From: JBBRHQ01 sp963840235
GTDB taxonomy: Bacteria; Actinomycetota; Thermoleophilia; Solirubrobacterales; 70-9
Assembly: GCA_963840235.1 (NCBI GenBank)
Contig: CAWIYC010000007.1
Span: forward strand, 14,620-78,619
Direction: 5' to 3'
Length of the DNA: 64,000 nucleotides
In this document: in pieces, positions 9,141-18,745 of the stretch
Numbering within the stretch: the stretch's first letter is position 1
Layout of the letters: each line of letters begins with the position of its first letter
Program-made: the position numbers and the translations under genes
The notes under the pieces: model-generated
What the model was told of the DNA's origin: nothing
What the model saw: only the letters and a program-made list of their open reading frames with translations
Database searches by the model: none

Positions 9141-9456
9141 GGTTGGGTTGGGTCACTGCGATAGGGGAGGTCCCTGCTATCCAGGCAGGCGGCGGGCCGC
9201 CTGGCGGATCGCCGGGTATTGAAGGTTCGGGCGAAGCGCGCGCCTAGTCTAGCGAACGTTCCCGGGTACCCAATTTGCGGCAATCCGGGTGTGGATCAGC
9301 ACTAGCTTAATCGTGCACGGAGGTGAGCACCGGGGGCGCCCCGGTCTCTGAGCTGGCCGCGATCTCGTCCGAAGATTCCTCCGTGATGGCGACGGTCAAG
9401 GCGGCGGCCCGGAGCCGACCCGCTGGTTCTTCCCAGCGCGAGGTAGGGTCGGCTCC
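9141..9456. other. Divergent intergenic region upstream of mreB
   Basis: No convincing coding frame. A GC-rich imperfect inverted repeat sits near 9182-9206 (CCAGGCAGGCGG / GCCGCCTGG) and would lie in the mreB leader. The rest is the shared 5' region of mreB and the divergent desulfidase-like gene. I could not identify a confident promoter hexamer pair on either strand. Confidence 0.4.
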
Positions 9457-10140
9457 GTGAACGACCGCAGCGAGATCCTCTCCGAACGCCTCGAGGATGC
9501 CCGTGGCAAGCAGGTCGCCTTCGTCTCGCACTGCCTGCTCAACGAGAACGTCCGCTATCTGGGCGGCGCCTTTCGGCCGGGGGGAGTCGCGGAAGTCATC
9601 GACGAGCTGACCAGCCGCGGAGTGGGGATCTGCCAGATGCCCTGCCCTGAACAGCACGCGTGGGGCGGCGTGCTGAAGAGGCGCATGCTGCGTGCCTACG
9701 GCGCGCGCGGCACCGCCCTCTATCGCTTCCGGGGACCGCTGCTGGGCCTGTTCGTCCTCTATACCCGTCTCGTCTACTGGCGGCTCGCGCGCCAAGTCAC
9801 CCGCCAAATCGCCGACTACGGGCGGTCCGGAATCACGATCGTCGGCATCGTCGGGGTCGGCACCTCGCCATCGTGCGGCGTCCGCACGACGCTCGACATG
9901 CGCCGCTCGTTGGAAGTCATCGCCAATACCCCACTCGACTCCGTCGACCGCAAGACGCTCAACCGCGACGCGGTGGCGGCCTGCCGCGTAGCCGGCTCTG
10001 GCTTGTACATGAAATCCCTCAAACGTCAGCTTCGCCGCCGCAGGCTGACCCCTCCCCTGCTCGAGCACGATCTCGTCGCCGAGATGCGCGGGGAGCGCCA
10101 GCAAGTGCTCCCCACCCGACCGGGCCCCGCGGCGGCCTAA
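9457..10140 (+). CDS. TudS/DUF523-related putative desulfidase
   Basis: The 227 residues begin at GTG 9457. Features of the DUF523/TudS superfamily are visible: SHCLLNENVRYLGG near residue 24, CQMPCPEQHAWGG near 59, and GVGTSPSCGVRTTLD near 136. The three conserved cysteines (in SHC, PCPE and SPSCG) fit those that hold a [4Fe-4S] cluster in thiouracil desulfidase. The form with HCLLN is the subgroup often called CD3072-like. There is a hydrophobic segment around residues 90-110. The exact substrate cannot be told from sequence. It is transcribed away from mreB and convergent with maf. Confidence 0.75.
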   Translation: MNDRSEILSERLEDARGKQVAFVSHCLLNENVRYLGGAFRPGGVAEVIDELTSRGVGICQMPCPEQHAWGGVLKRRMLRAYGARGTALYRFRGPLLGLFVLYTRLVYWRLARQVTRQIADYGRSGITIVGIVGVGTSPSCGVRTTLDMRRSLEVIANTPLDSVDRKTLNRDAVAACRVAGSGLYMKSLKRQLRRRRLTPPLLEHDLVAEMRGERQQVLPTRPGPAAA

Positions 10141-10242
10141 CGGGAGCGCACGGCGTGCGAGCTTCCGACCGGCACGGCAGCTCCCCGGGCGTCTGGGCCC
10201 GTGTCGCAACGCCGCGTCGCCGAGTGGGTATCGCTGGCGAAT

Positions 10243-10794
10243 CTAAAGGGAAAGCTCCGGCGCCAGCTCCAGCAGCAGCCCGACCGGCAGGCCTATGACG
10301 TTGGCGATGTCCCCCTCAACCGCGGCGACGAGGGTCGACCCCAGCCCCTGGACCGCGTAGCCGCCGGCTCGGTCCCGCCACTCGCCGGAGGCGATGTAGC
10401 GCTCGACCTCGGGGCCTGGGATCTCGCGAAAGGTGACCAGCGAGGAGCAGGTGCCGCTGCGCTCCTGCCCCTGCCCCGGCCCGAGAAGCGCCAATCCGCT
10501 GAGCACCTCGTGGACGCGGCCGGAAAGCAATCGCAGGAACTCACGTGCCTGCGCCTCGTCGCCCGGCTTGCCCAACGCCCTCCCGTCGACCACCACATCC
10601 GTATCGCACCCGATCACCAGCCTCCCGGCCCCGGCCACCGCCCGAGCCTTGATCAGGGCGTTCCCGGGAATCTCCACGTACGGATCCCCTCCTTCCAACT
10701 CCTCCACATCAGCCGGCACCACCTCGCACTCAATGCTGAGTCGTTCGAGGATTTCTCGGCGCTGAGGAGACCTGGACGCGAGTACGACTTGCAT
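10243..10794 (-). CDS. maf: Maf-family nucleotide pyrophosphatase
   Basis: House-cleaning pyrophosphatase that hydrolyses non-canonical or m7G/dTTP/UTP-type nucleotides to monophosphates. The 183-residue length is typical. It begins VVLASRSPQRREIL after the start methionine (the Maf signature) and has GCDTDVVVDGRALGKP around residue 62, where the catalytic aspartate sits, then AREFLRLLSGRVHEVLSGL. The second motif reads GCDTDVVV, so dTTP/UTP versus m7GTP preference is not settled. It stands just downstream of ndk, another nucleotide-pool enzyme, with a long hairpin between them. Confidence 0.92.
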   Translation of the reverse strand: MQVVLASRSPQRREILERLSIECEVVPADVEELEGGDPYVEIPGNALIKARAVAGAGRLVIGCDTDVVVDGRALGKPGDEAQAREFLRLLSGRVHEVLSGLALLGPGQGQERSGTCSSLVTFREIPGPEVERYIASGEWRDRAGGYAVQGLGSTLVAAVEGDIANVIGLPVGLLLELAPELSL

Positions 10795-10807
10795 CTATTC
10801 CGCCCTT

Positions 10808-10892
10808 GCCACGGGTGGTGCGACATGGGGTGGACCGCCACTCGGCGCCAGCCGAGGGGTGGTGGGCCCCATGGCGTGACAGGACCCGTGGC
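10808..10892. repeat. Long hairpin between ndk and maf (dispersed element, copy 2)
   Basis: The outer arms GCCACGGGT (10808-10816) and ACCCGTGGC (10884-10892) are perfectly complementary. Inner blocks CATGGGG/CCCCATG and CCACTCGGC/GCCGAGGGGTGG extend a nested hairpin. The right arm from 10861 is nearly the same as 811-853 of the element beside rpmA (shared GTGACAGGACCCG). The position between two same-strand genes suggests a terminator or mRNA-processing hairpin, which is inference. Confidence 0.6.
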
Positions 10893-10907
10893 CCGGGCGC
10901 ATGAGCC

Positions 10908-11315
10908 CTAGGTCAATTCCGGAAACCAGATGCCGATCTCACGAGCGGCCGACTCATCCGAGTCCGACCCGTGGACCATGTTGAACGTCACCTCGAGCGC
11001 GAAGTCGCCGCGAATCGACCCCGGCGCCGCCTCGACCGGGTTGGTGGCGCCGATCAGCTGCCGCGCCGCCGTCACCGCCTCGGGTCCCTCCAGCACGGCA
11101 GCCACCAGGGGACCGCCGGTGATGAAAGAGACCAGCTCGCCGAAGAAGGGCTTCTCTGCGTGCTCGGCGTAGTGGTGGTTGGCGATCGAGGAGTCTGCGG
11201 TCATCAGCTTCAGTGCCACGATCCGCAGGCCCTTGCGCTCGAACCGGGCCAGCACCTCGCCGGTGAGGGCGCGCCCGAAGGCGTCGGGCTTGACCAGGAT
11301 CAGGGTCCGCGACAT
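10908..11315 (-). CDS. ndk: Nucleoside diphosphate kinase
   Basis: Transfers the gamma phosphate between nucleoside triphosphates and diphosphates through a phospho-histidine. The 135-residue protein starts MSRTLILVKPDAFGRAL and contains NHHYAEHAEKPFF and the active-site NMVHGSDSDESA with catalytic histidine near residue 115. The open frame continues upstream to 11651, but that part shadows the neighbouring gene. ATG at 11315 shares one base with the stop of the zinc-ribbon gene (TGATG), so the two are likely translated as a coupled pair. Confidence 0.96.
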   Translation of the reverse strand: MSRTLILVKPDAFGRALTGEVLARFERKGLRIVALKLMTADSSIANHHYAEHAEKPFFGELVSFITGGPLVAAVLEGPEAVTAARQLIGATNPVEAAPGSIRGDFALEVTFNMVHGSDSDESAAREIGIWFPELT

Positions 11316-12031
11316 CAGGAGTTGCGCTCGGGGGACTGCCGGGAGGTGCTGCCCTGTGACTTCGATCGGCGCGAGGACGAGCGCGGCTCGCTCGCCTTCG
11401 GGCGCTCGGACGGCGAATCGGCTCCGTCCTCTGCCGACGGCGCGACCGGCTCCTTGCGCCGCGCCGCCCGACGCTTCGGCTTCGGTTCGGGTCGATCTCC
11501 GGCTTCCTCGGCGCGCTCCGGGCCTTGAGCCGGACGCTGGGCTGGAGCCTTCTTCGGCTGCCCAGCCGGGCGCTGCTGCCGCGCCCGTGCGGGCATCGCC
11601 GACTCGCAGTAGGGGCAGAGGGCCCAGCGGGGATCGACCGGCTTTCCGCACGTCTGGCAGGGGTCTTTGAGCCGGCGCTGGCAGTTGGGGCAGCGCAGGA
11701 AGTTCTTCTCGACCGGGTACTCGCAGTTGGGGCAGGAGAGCTCGGCGAGCTGGCGCACCCGCAGCGCCGACGCCTTCATCTCCAGCTCGCGCTCGCGCGC
11801 GTCCTCGATGAATTCGGGCGGGCGAACGATCACGTAGACGATCGTGCCGATATAGGGGAAGAAGGAGGCGGCGGTGGCGCAGGCGACAAGCACCGGATCG
11901 GAGATCCGACGTCGCGCATCCAGATAGGTGTACACGATCAAGGCCAACCAGACGACCACGAGCATCAGCACGAAGAGGCTGACGGCGAGGCTGAGGCCGT
12001 TGTTGGAGATGCCGAATATGGCTACTGGCAT
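11315..12031 (-). CDS. Membrane protein with C-terminal double zinc ribbon
   Basis: No named family recognised. The 238 residues start with two hydrophobic helices (about 10-35 and 47-68, separated by a basic DARRR turn), then PPEFIEDARERELEMKA. A double zinc-ribbon region follows: CPNCEYPVEKNFLRCPNCQ around 98-117 and CQTCGKPVDPRWALCPYC around 124-142. The last 90 residues are low-complexity, lysine/arginine/proline/glutamate-rich and probably disordered. Membrane anchor plus cytoplasmic zinc ribbon suggests a regulatory or scaffold role, which is inference. It is coupled to ndk by a one-base overlap. Confidence 0.8.
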   Translation of the reverse strand: MPVAIFGISNNGLSLAVSLFVLMLVVVWLALIVYTYLDARRRISDPVLVACATAASFFPYIGTIVYVIVRPPEFIEDARERELEMKASALRVRQLAELSCPNCEYPVEKNFLRCPNCQRRLKDPCQTCGKPVDPRWALCPYCESAMPARARQQRPAGQPKKAPAQRPAQGPERAEEAGDRPEPKPKRRAARRKEPVAPSAEDGADSPSERPKASEPRSSSRRSKSQGSTSRQSPERNS

Positions 12032-12120
12032 GGGAAGTTCCGCCGAACCGGGACGGGGCAGTCTACTTCGTCGCGGCGGTCACGAAACCTTGCGCCCCCG
12101 ACCCCCGGGGCGCGAACCTC

Positions 12121-12240
12121 TCAGAGAAAGAGCCTCCCGAAGAGGAAGCCGATGCCGAAGAAGATCAGGATCACGATCGCCACCACGGCGGCGACCAGCC
12201 CCATCATCGAGAGCAGCTCGGAGCGCGCTTCGCGATCCAT
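12121..12240 (-). CDS. Small single-pass membrane protein (39 aa)
   Basis: A 39-residue reading frame from ATG 12240. The first 12 residues are charged (MDREARSELLSM) and residues 13-37 form one strongly hydrophobic helix ending FGRLFL. The frame stays open further upstream to 12387, but the charged N-terminus followed by a membrane helix favours the internal ATG. Nothing is known of its function. It is on the same strand as the zinc-ribbon/ndk genes, 89 bases upstream. It could also be chance coding. Confidence 0.45.
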   Translation of the reverse strand: MDREARSELLSMMGLVAAVVAIVILIFFGIGFLFGRLFL

Positions 12241-12524
12241 CGGCGAATCGTCGCACAGGGTCGGGGCGATCGCCTCCCGGCCCCACCCCGCCGCCGAGAC
12301 TTCAGTTCCTCTCATAGTGAGAGTCGAATGAACTCTCGGCAGCCCCCGCTCGCCGCCAGGCTGACGGTTAAGGGGCCGAATCAGCACGCGGCCACCTTCA
12401 GCTTCAAGCTGGCTTCGATCGGCAGCCCCGGCAAATTCAAATGGCGGGTTACCACCGGGGCCTGTGTCGTTCTCGACGGCGCACCCAACTCGGGGCTGGC
12501 CAACGGCCGACCGGCCCGCCGCTG

Positions 12525-13709
12525 CTAGCCGGCGCCGAGCTGCTCCCTGGCGTCGGCAAGCAGGTAGTGGGAGCCGGCGACGATGACGGTCCCCCGTCGC
12601 TCCTTCGCCTCCCGGCAGGCGCTGGCCAGCGCCTGCGCGGGGTCGGCAACGCCGACTGACTCGGCCCCCGCCGCGCGGCAGAGACGGGCCAGCTCCGCGG
12701 CCTCCCAGGCGCTGGCGCCGGGGCGACCGGAGGAGCGCAGCCGCGCCCGGTCGAGCTCGGTGCAGACGAAGTGGTCGACTGCCTCCGCCAGCGGCGCGAT
12801 CATCCCCGCTGCGTCCTTGTCAGCGAGGATCGCCATGCAGACGATCACCGGCCGACCCCTGCTGATCTCGGGCAGCGCCTCGGCCAGGGCCGCGGCGCCA
12901 TCGGGGTTGTGAGCAGCGTCGATGAAGATTGGAGGATCGTCGGCTATCCGCTCCAGCCTGCCGGCGATCTCCAGCCCGGCACCGACCTCGCGCACGAGAT
13001 CGGGGTCGAGCTCGCCGAGAAAGGAGCCGGCGGCAGCGCAGGCGATCGAGAAGTTGCGACGCTGGAAGGGGCCGGCGGCGCGCACGGGGACCCCGGCGCC
13101 GGGGTCCTCCGGCGCCTTCACAAGCCTCGCGCCCCGCCCTGCCGCGATGCCCTCGGCCAGCGCCGCGACCTCCCCGCTCAGCCGCCCCACCACCAGGGTC
13201 GAGTGGTCGCGCAGCACGGCAAGCTTCTCGGCCGCGATCTCTACCTCGGACCCACCGAGCCACTCGGTGTGGTCGAGCCCGACCGAGGTGAGCACGGTCA
13301 CCTGGGACGGGATCACGTTGGAGGCGTCGAGCCGCCCTCCGAGCCCGGCCTCGATCACCCCGGCATCTACCCCGGCAGCCGCGAGGGCGACGAAGGCAGC
13401 CGCGGTCGCGACCTCGAACTGTGTAACCACCTCGTCCTTCTCGAGCGAGCGGTTGACGACCTCGGCCGCCTCAGCCGTGCGCTCGACCGACGAGCGGAAG
13501 GCCTCCGGCGCGATCTCATCACCGTGGATCCGGACCCGCTCCGCCCAGCGGGAGACGTGCGGCGAGAGGCAGGCTCCGCTCCCGACCCCGTGCGCCTCGA
13601 GCAGGGCCGCGGTCATTTGCGCCACCGAGGACTTGCCGTTGGTGCCGACGACATGGACCGAGGCGAAGCGGTGCTGGGGCATCCCCAACACGGTCGTCAG
13701 CCTGTGCAT
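12525..13709 (-). CDS. folC: Folylpolyglutamate synthase / dihydrofolate synthase
   Basis: Mur-ligase family enzyme that adds glutamate to (dihydro)folate in an ATP-dependent reaction. The sequence has P-loop VVGTNGKSSVAQM, the YLSPH-like CLSPHVSRWAERVR, GLGGRLDASNV, SVGLDHTEWLG, and the C-terminal DAAHNPDGAAAL. ATG 13709 gives 394 residues, but the same frame continues upstream to about 13775 with family-like sequence (DPEAYLSSLQPIGWKLGLER), and no ATG/GTG/TTG is present there. The real start is probably further 5', possibly a CTG near 13749 or a rare codon. The valS stop is at 13796, so the two are nearly contiguous. Confidence 0.92.
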   Translation of the reverse strand: MHRLTTVLGMPQHRFASVHVVGTNGKSSVAQMTAALLEAHGVGSGACLSPHVSRWAERVRIHGDEIAPEAFRSSVERTAEAAEVVNRSLEKDEVVTQFEVATAAAFVALAAAGVDAGVIEAGLGGRLDASNVIPSQVTVLTSVGLDHTEWLGGSEVEIAAEKLAVLRDHSTLVVGRLSGEVAALAEGIAAGRGARLVKAPEDPGAGVPVRAAGPFQRRNFSIACAAAGSFLGELDPDLVREVGAGLEIAGRLERIADDPPIFIDAAHNPDGAAALAEALPEISRGRPVIVCMAILADKDAAGMIAPLAEAVDHFVCTELDRARLRSSGRPGASAWEAAELARLCRAAGAESVGVADPAQALASACREAKERRGTVIVAGSHYLLADAREQLGAG

Positions 13710-13795
13710 CCGCTCCAGCCCGAGCTTCCACCCGATCGGCTGCAGCGAGCTCAGGTAGGCCTCGGGGTCGAAGCCGTCGCCTCTGTCCGGCCTCT

Positions 13796-16459
13796 CTATT
13801 CCCCCAGCTCCCCCAGCTCGGCCCGGTAGCGCTCGAGCTTTTCCCGCTCCTCCTCGACGACGTCCGCAGGCGCCTTGGCGACGAAGCGCTCGTTGGCGAG
13901 CTTGCCCTCGGCCCGGGCGACCTCGGAGCGCAGCTCCGCGCGTCTCGCCTCGATCCGCTCGCCGACCGCCTCGGCGTCGAGATCGGCCGAGTCGAGGACC
14001 TCGACCGGGCCGACCGCGGCTACGGTCTCGCCCTCACCGCGGGCGAACCCGAAGCGGGAGAGGCGGCCGACGAACTCGGGCGGCGGATCGCCGTCCACCC
14101 TTGCCTCGAGCATCGCGCCCGCCGGCACCTCGGCCAGGTCCCGCCAGGCACGGAGCCGTCGCGTCAGCCCGATCCCGGCCCCCATCTCGCCCTCCGCCTG
14201 CTCGTCGATCAGCGACTCCTCCATTCGCGGGAACGCATGCACCGCCAGGTGCCCCTGGCGCCAGGGGTGATAGCTCCAGATCTCCTCGGTCACGAACGGC
14301 ATCAGCGGGTGCAGCAGGGCGAGCAGCCGCTCGAGCGAGCGCAGCAGGATCGCAGAGACCTCCTCCTCGCCGTCGTAGAGCCGCGGCTTGACGATCTCCA
14401 GGTACCAGTCGCAGAACTCGGACCAAAGGAATGAGTAGGCCTCCTGGGCCGCATGGGCGAAGTCATAGGCCTCGAGCTTGGCCGTGACCGAGCCGATCGT
14501 CCGCTCCAGCCGCGACACGATCCACCGGTCTTCGACCAACAAATGCGCCGCAGGACCGAGTTCCTGCGGCGGTTTCAGACGGGACGGGCTCTGCCCAGAG
14601 GTCATCCCGCCCGCATCCGCGGCAGGGGCTTGACCCTGCCGCGTATTTATTGCCGCCTGATCCTGCTCCGCTTGGAGCAGGATCAATCGGCTGGCGTTCC
14701 AGAGCTTGTTCGCGAGGTCGCGACCCTGCTCGACCTTGGCGTCGGAGTAGCGGACGTCCTGGGTCGAGGACATCGCCAGCAGGCCGAAGCGCAGGGCGTC
14801 GGCACCGTGCACCTCGATCTCCTCCAGCGGGTCGATCCCGGTTCCCAGGCTCTTCGACATCCGGCGGCCGTCGCGAGCCTGGATCACCGAGTGCACGTAG
14901 ACGTCGTCGAAGGGGACGTCACCGGCGAACTCGATCCCGGTCATGATCATCCGCGCCACCCAGAGGAAGAGGATCTCGCGGGCGGTTGTGAGGAAGTCGG
15001 TCGGGTAGAAGGCCCGGAGCTCGGGCGTATCCTCGGGCCAGCCGAGGGTCGCAAACGGCCAGATCGCCGAACTGAACCAGGTGTCGAGGACATCGGGATC
15101 CTGGCGCGGGTCGACGGCCCCGCAACCGGGGCAGCTCTCAGGCTCGCTCTCGGCGACGATCGTCTCGCCACAGGCTTCGCAATACCAGACCGGGATCCGG
15201 TGCCCCCACCAGAGTTGGCGCGATATGCACCAAGGGCGGATGTTCCGCATCCACTCGAGGTAGACCCGCTTCCACTGCGCGGGCGTGATCCGGACCCGGT
15301 CTGACTCGACCACCTCGATCGCCGGCTGCGCCAGTTCGTCCATGCGGCAGAACCACTGCAGCGAGATCAGCGGCTCGATCCGCTCCCCCGAGCGGTGCGA
15401 GAAGGGGACGGAGTGGGTGTAGGGCTCTTCGTCGCGCAGCGAGCCCTGCTCTTGCAGGGCGGCGACGACGGCCGCCTGGGCCTCGGCCGCCGCCATCCCC
15501 TCGAACCTCTCCCCCGCCTCCTCCGTCATCCGCCCGTCCTCGCCGATGACGCTGATCTCTTCCAACCCGTGGGCGCGGCCGATCTCGAAGTCGTTTGGGT
15601 CGTGGCCGGGCGTGATCTTCAGCGCCCCGGTGCCGAACCCTGGGTCGACGTGCTCGTCGGCGATGATCGGCAGACGGCGACCGACCAGCGGCAGCAGGCA
15701 GTGGCCGCCGACGAGATCACGGTAGCGGTCGTCATCGGGATTGACGGCGACGGCGGTGTCGGCCAGCATCGTCTCCGGCCGCACAGTGGCGACCGTTAGC
15801 ACCCGCTCGGTGCCCTCGACCGGGTAGTCGATCGAGAACAGCGTGTCCGTGACCTCGCGGTTCTCGACCTCGAGGTCGGAGATCGCCGAGCGTGAACCAG
15901 GGTCCCAGTTGACGAGGTAGTGGTCGCGGTAGATGTAGCCCTTCTCAAAGAGCGAGACGAAGACCCGGTGGACAGCGGTGACGTAGCCCTGGTCGAGAGT
16001 GAAGCGCTCGCGCTCGTAGTCGCAGGAGGCGCCGAGGCGCTTGTACTGCTCGATGATCCTCGACCCGTACTGCTCCTTCCAGGCCCAGACGCGCTCACGA
16101 AAGGCCTCCCGCCCGAGCTGCTGGCGGTCGGAGCCCTCGGCCCGCAGCTCCTTCTCCACGACCGCCTGGGTGGCGATCCCGGCGTGGTCGGTGCCGAGGA
16201 TCCAGAGCGTGTTCCGTCCGCGCATCCGCTGCATCCGTACCAGCGCGTCCTGCATCGAGCCGTTGAGCGCGTGGCCCATGTGCAACACCCCGGTGACGTT
16301 CGGCGGCGGGATCGCGACCGAGAAGGTTTCCTCCGGGGTGCCCTCTGCGGCGGGATGGAAGTAGCCGCCATCCAACCACTCGGCGAAGACCCGCCGCTCG
16401 ACCTCGGCCGGGTCGTAGCGCGTCGTTTCCTCGAGTGTGCGGCGGTGGGCGTCAGACAC
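13796..16459 (-). CDS. valS: Valyl-tRNA synthetase with internal insertion
   Basis: Class I aminoacyl-tRNA synthetase charging tRNA-Val. The 887 residues start at GTG 16459. HIGH-type motif PPNVTGVLHMGHALN is near residue 50 and KMSKS-type RMSKSLGTG near 530. An editing domain lies between them, and C-terminal coiled-coil sequence (EEEREKLERYRAEL) is present. Around residues 591-637, between NKLWNASRLILLQAEQ and VEDRWIVSRLE, there is a poorly conserved insertion of about 40 residues encoded by DNA with three perfect hairpins. The frame is intact through it. folC follows with almost no gap. Confidence 0.97.
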   Translation of the reverse strand: MSDAHRRTLEETTRYDPAEVERRVFAEWLDGGYFHPAAEGTPEETFSVAIPPPNVTGVLHMGHALNGSMQDALVRMQRMRGRNTLWILGTDHAGIATQAVVEKELRAEGSDRQQLGREAFRERVWAWKEQYGSRIIEQYKRLGASCDYERERFTLDQGYVTAVHRVFVSLFEKGYIYRDHYLVNWDPGSRSAISDLEVENREVTDTLFSIDYPVEGTERVLTVATVRPETMLADTAVAVNPDDDRYRDLVGGHCLLPLVGRRLPIIADEHVDPGFGTGALKITPGHDPNDFEIGRAHGLEEISVIGEDGRMTEEAGERFEGMAAAEAQAAVVAALQEQGSLRDEEPYTHSVPFSHRSGERIEPLISLQWFCRMDELAQPAIEVVESDRVRITPAQWKRVYLEWMRNIRPWCISRQLWWGHRIPVWYCEACGETIVAESEPESCPGCGAVDPRQDPDVLDTWFSSAIWPFATLGWPEDTPELRAFYPTDFLTTAREILFLWVARMIMTGIEFAGDVPFDDVYVHSVIQARDGRRMSKSLGTGIDPLEEIEVHGADALRFGLLAMSSTQDVRYSDAKVEQGRDLANKLWNASRLILLQAEQDQAAINTRQGQAPAADAGGMTSGQSPSRLKPPQELGPAAHLLVEDRWIVSRLERTIGSVTAKLEAYDFAHAAQEAYSFLWSEFCDWYLEIVKPRLYDGEEEVSAILLRSLERLLALLHPLMPFVTEEIWSYHPWRQGHLAVHAFPRMEESLIDEQAEGEMGAGIGLTRRLRAWRDLAEVPAGAMLEARVDGDPPPEFVGRLSRFGFARGEGETVAAVGPVEVLDSADLDAEAVGERIEARRAELRSEVARAEGKLANERFVAKAPADVVEEEREKLERYRAELGELGE
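14547..14685. repeat. Three perfect hairpins inside valS
   Basis: Three palindromes in 139 bases: 14547-14570 (GCCGCAGGA / TCCTGCGGC, loop 6), 14618-14643 (10-base arms around GGCAGGG / CCCTGCC, loop 6), and 14658-14685 (11-base arms TGATCCTGCTC / GAGCAGGATCA, loop 6). They lie exactly in the low-conservation insertion of ValS, keep the reading frame open and translate to about 40 residues. This resembles protein-coding palindromic elements described in other bacteria, by analogy only. Confidence 0.75.
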
Positions 16460-16491
16460 GGAGCGCGAGTTTAGTTTTACGATCGTCCGCG

Positions 16492-17286
16492 ATGGGTGCA
16501 GCCGCCAATGAGAACGGAGGCGGGGACGAGCGGATCGCGCGGGAACTGGCGGAGGCGATAGCCGGGCGCCGCCTCAACCTCTACTTCCAGCCGATCGTCT
16601 CGCTCCAGGACCGCTCGGCGACGATGCTCGAGGCACTTCCCCGCTGGCCGCACCCCGATCGAGGCATCCTGGCGCCGGCCGACTTCATCACGATCGCGTC
16701 CGAGAGCGGGCTCCTGGGCGAGCTCGAGCTGTGGGCGATCGAGGCTGCCTTCCACCAGCTTGCCTCGTGGCGGCGCGGGGTCGCCGCAGAGCTGACGATC
16801 TCGCTCAACCTCTCCGAGGAGCACGTCTACGAAACCGACCTGGCCGAGGCGGTGCGCGTGGCCGCCGCGGCCAGCGGCGCCTCCCCCCACCGGATCGGCT
16901 TCGAGATCTCCGAGCAGGCCCTGATCGAGGCGGGCGGGCGCAGTCTCGGCAAGCTCCGCGAACTCTCCGACATCGGCGTCTCGCTGACGGTCGACGACTG
17001 CTCCGGCGGCGTCTCCGCCGACCTGCTGCGCGAGCTTCCAACCACGGCCCTGAAGATCAGCAGGTGGGTGGTCGAGGGGATACCCGACGACGAGAGCCGG
17101 GTCGAGCAGGCGACAGCAATCATCGAGCTCGGCCGCGAGCTGGGGTTGGCGACGATCGCCAGCGGGGTCGAGTCCCCGGGCCAGCTCGCCAGCCTCCGCG
17201 ACATCGGCTGCCGCTACGCGCAGGGGTTCCTGCTCTCGGTGCCGATGCCGGCCGAGGTGCTCGAAGACCGGATGGTCGGCCGTTAG
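16492..17286 (+). CDS. Degenerate EAL-domain protein
   Basis: A stand-alone EAL domain (264 residues from ATG 16492; an upstream in-frame start at 16435 would overlap valS). The EAL fold is clear: YFQPIVSLQD, MLEALPRW, ISLNLSEEH, FEISEQALIE, TVDDCSGGVSADLL, LPTTALKISRW, DIGCRYAQGFLLSVPMP. The usual AEGVE motif reads ASGVE, replacing the glutamate that acts with the catalytic metals, and LKIDR reads LKISR. c-di-GMP hydrolysis is therefore doubtful; it may bind c-di-GMP or act as a protein partner. No GGDEF or sensor domain is attached. It is divergent from valS and convergent with clpX. Confidence 0.85.
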   Translation: MGAAANENGGGDERIARELAEAIAGRRLNLYFQPIVSLQDRSATMLEALPRWPHPDRGILAPADFITIASESGLLGELELWAIEAAFHQLASWRRGVAAELTISLNLSEEHVYETDLAEAVRVAAAASGASPHRIGFEISEQALIEAGGRSLGKLRELSDIGVSLTVDDCSGGVSADLLRELPTTALKISRWVVEGIPDDESRVEQATAIIELGRELGLATIASGVESPGQLASLRDIGCRYAQGFLLSVPMPAEVLEDRMVGR

Positions 17287-17301
17287 GCCGCCCCATCCCG
17301 G

Positions 17302-18588
<1,287 letters not shown>

Positions 18589-18745
18589 GGGTCTCCCCTC
18601 CTAAAGGCTAGTTATCGGCTCGCCGGCGCATCAAGCTTAGAGACAGCGGTGCACCGGCCCTGTGGCCTCGGACTTACTCCGCCCGCGGCCCCGACCCTGC
18701 CGCCGGGCGCAAACTTGCCGCCCGCCCGGAGCCGTCATCGCCGCC

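Noticed and set aside
10201..10245. tRNA-like GCCGAGTGG string
   Set aside because: No acceptor or anticodon arm could be folded around it.
11281..11651. N-terminal extension of ndk
   Set aside because: The extension is low-complexity and out of frame with the zinc-ribbon gene; the normal MSRTLILVKPDAF start is at 11315.
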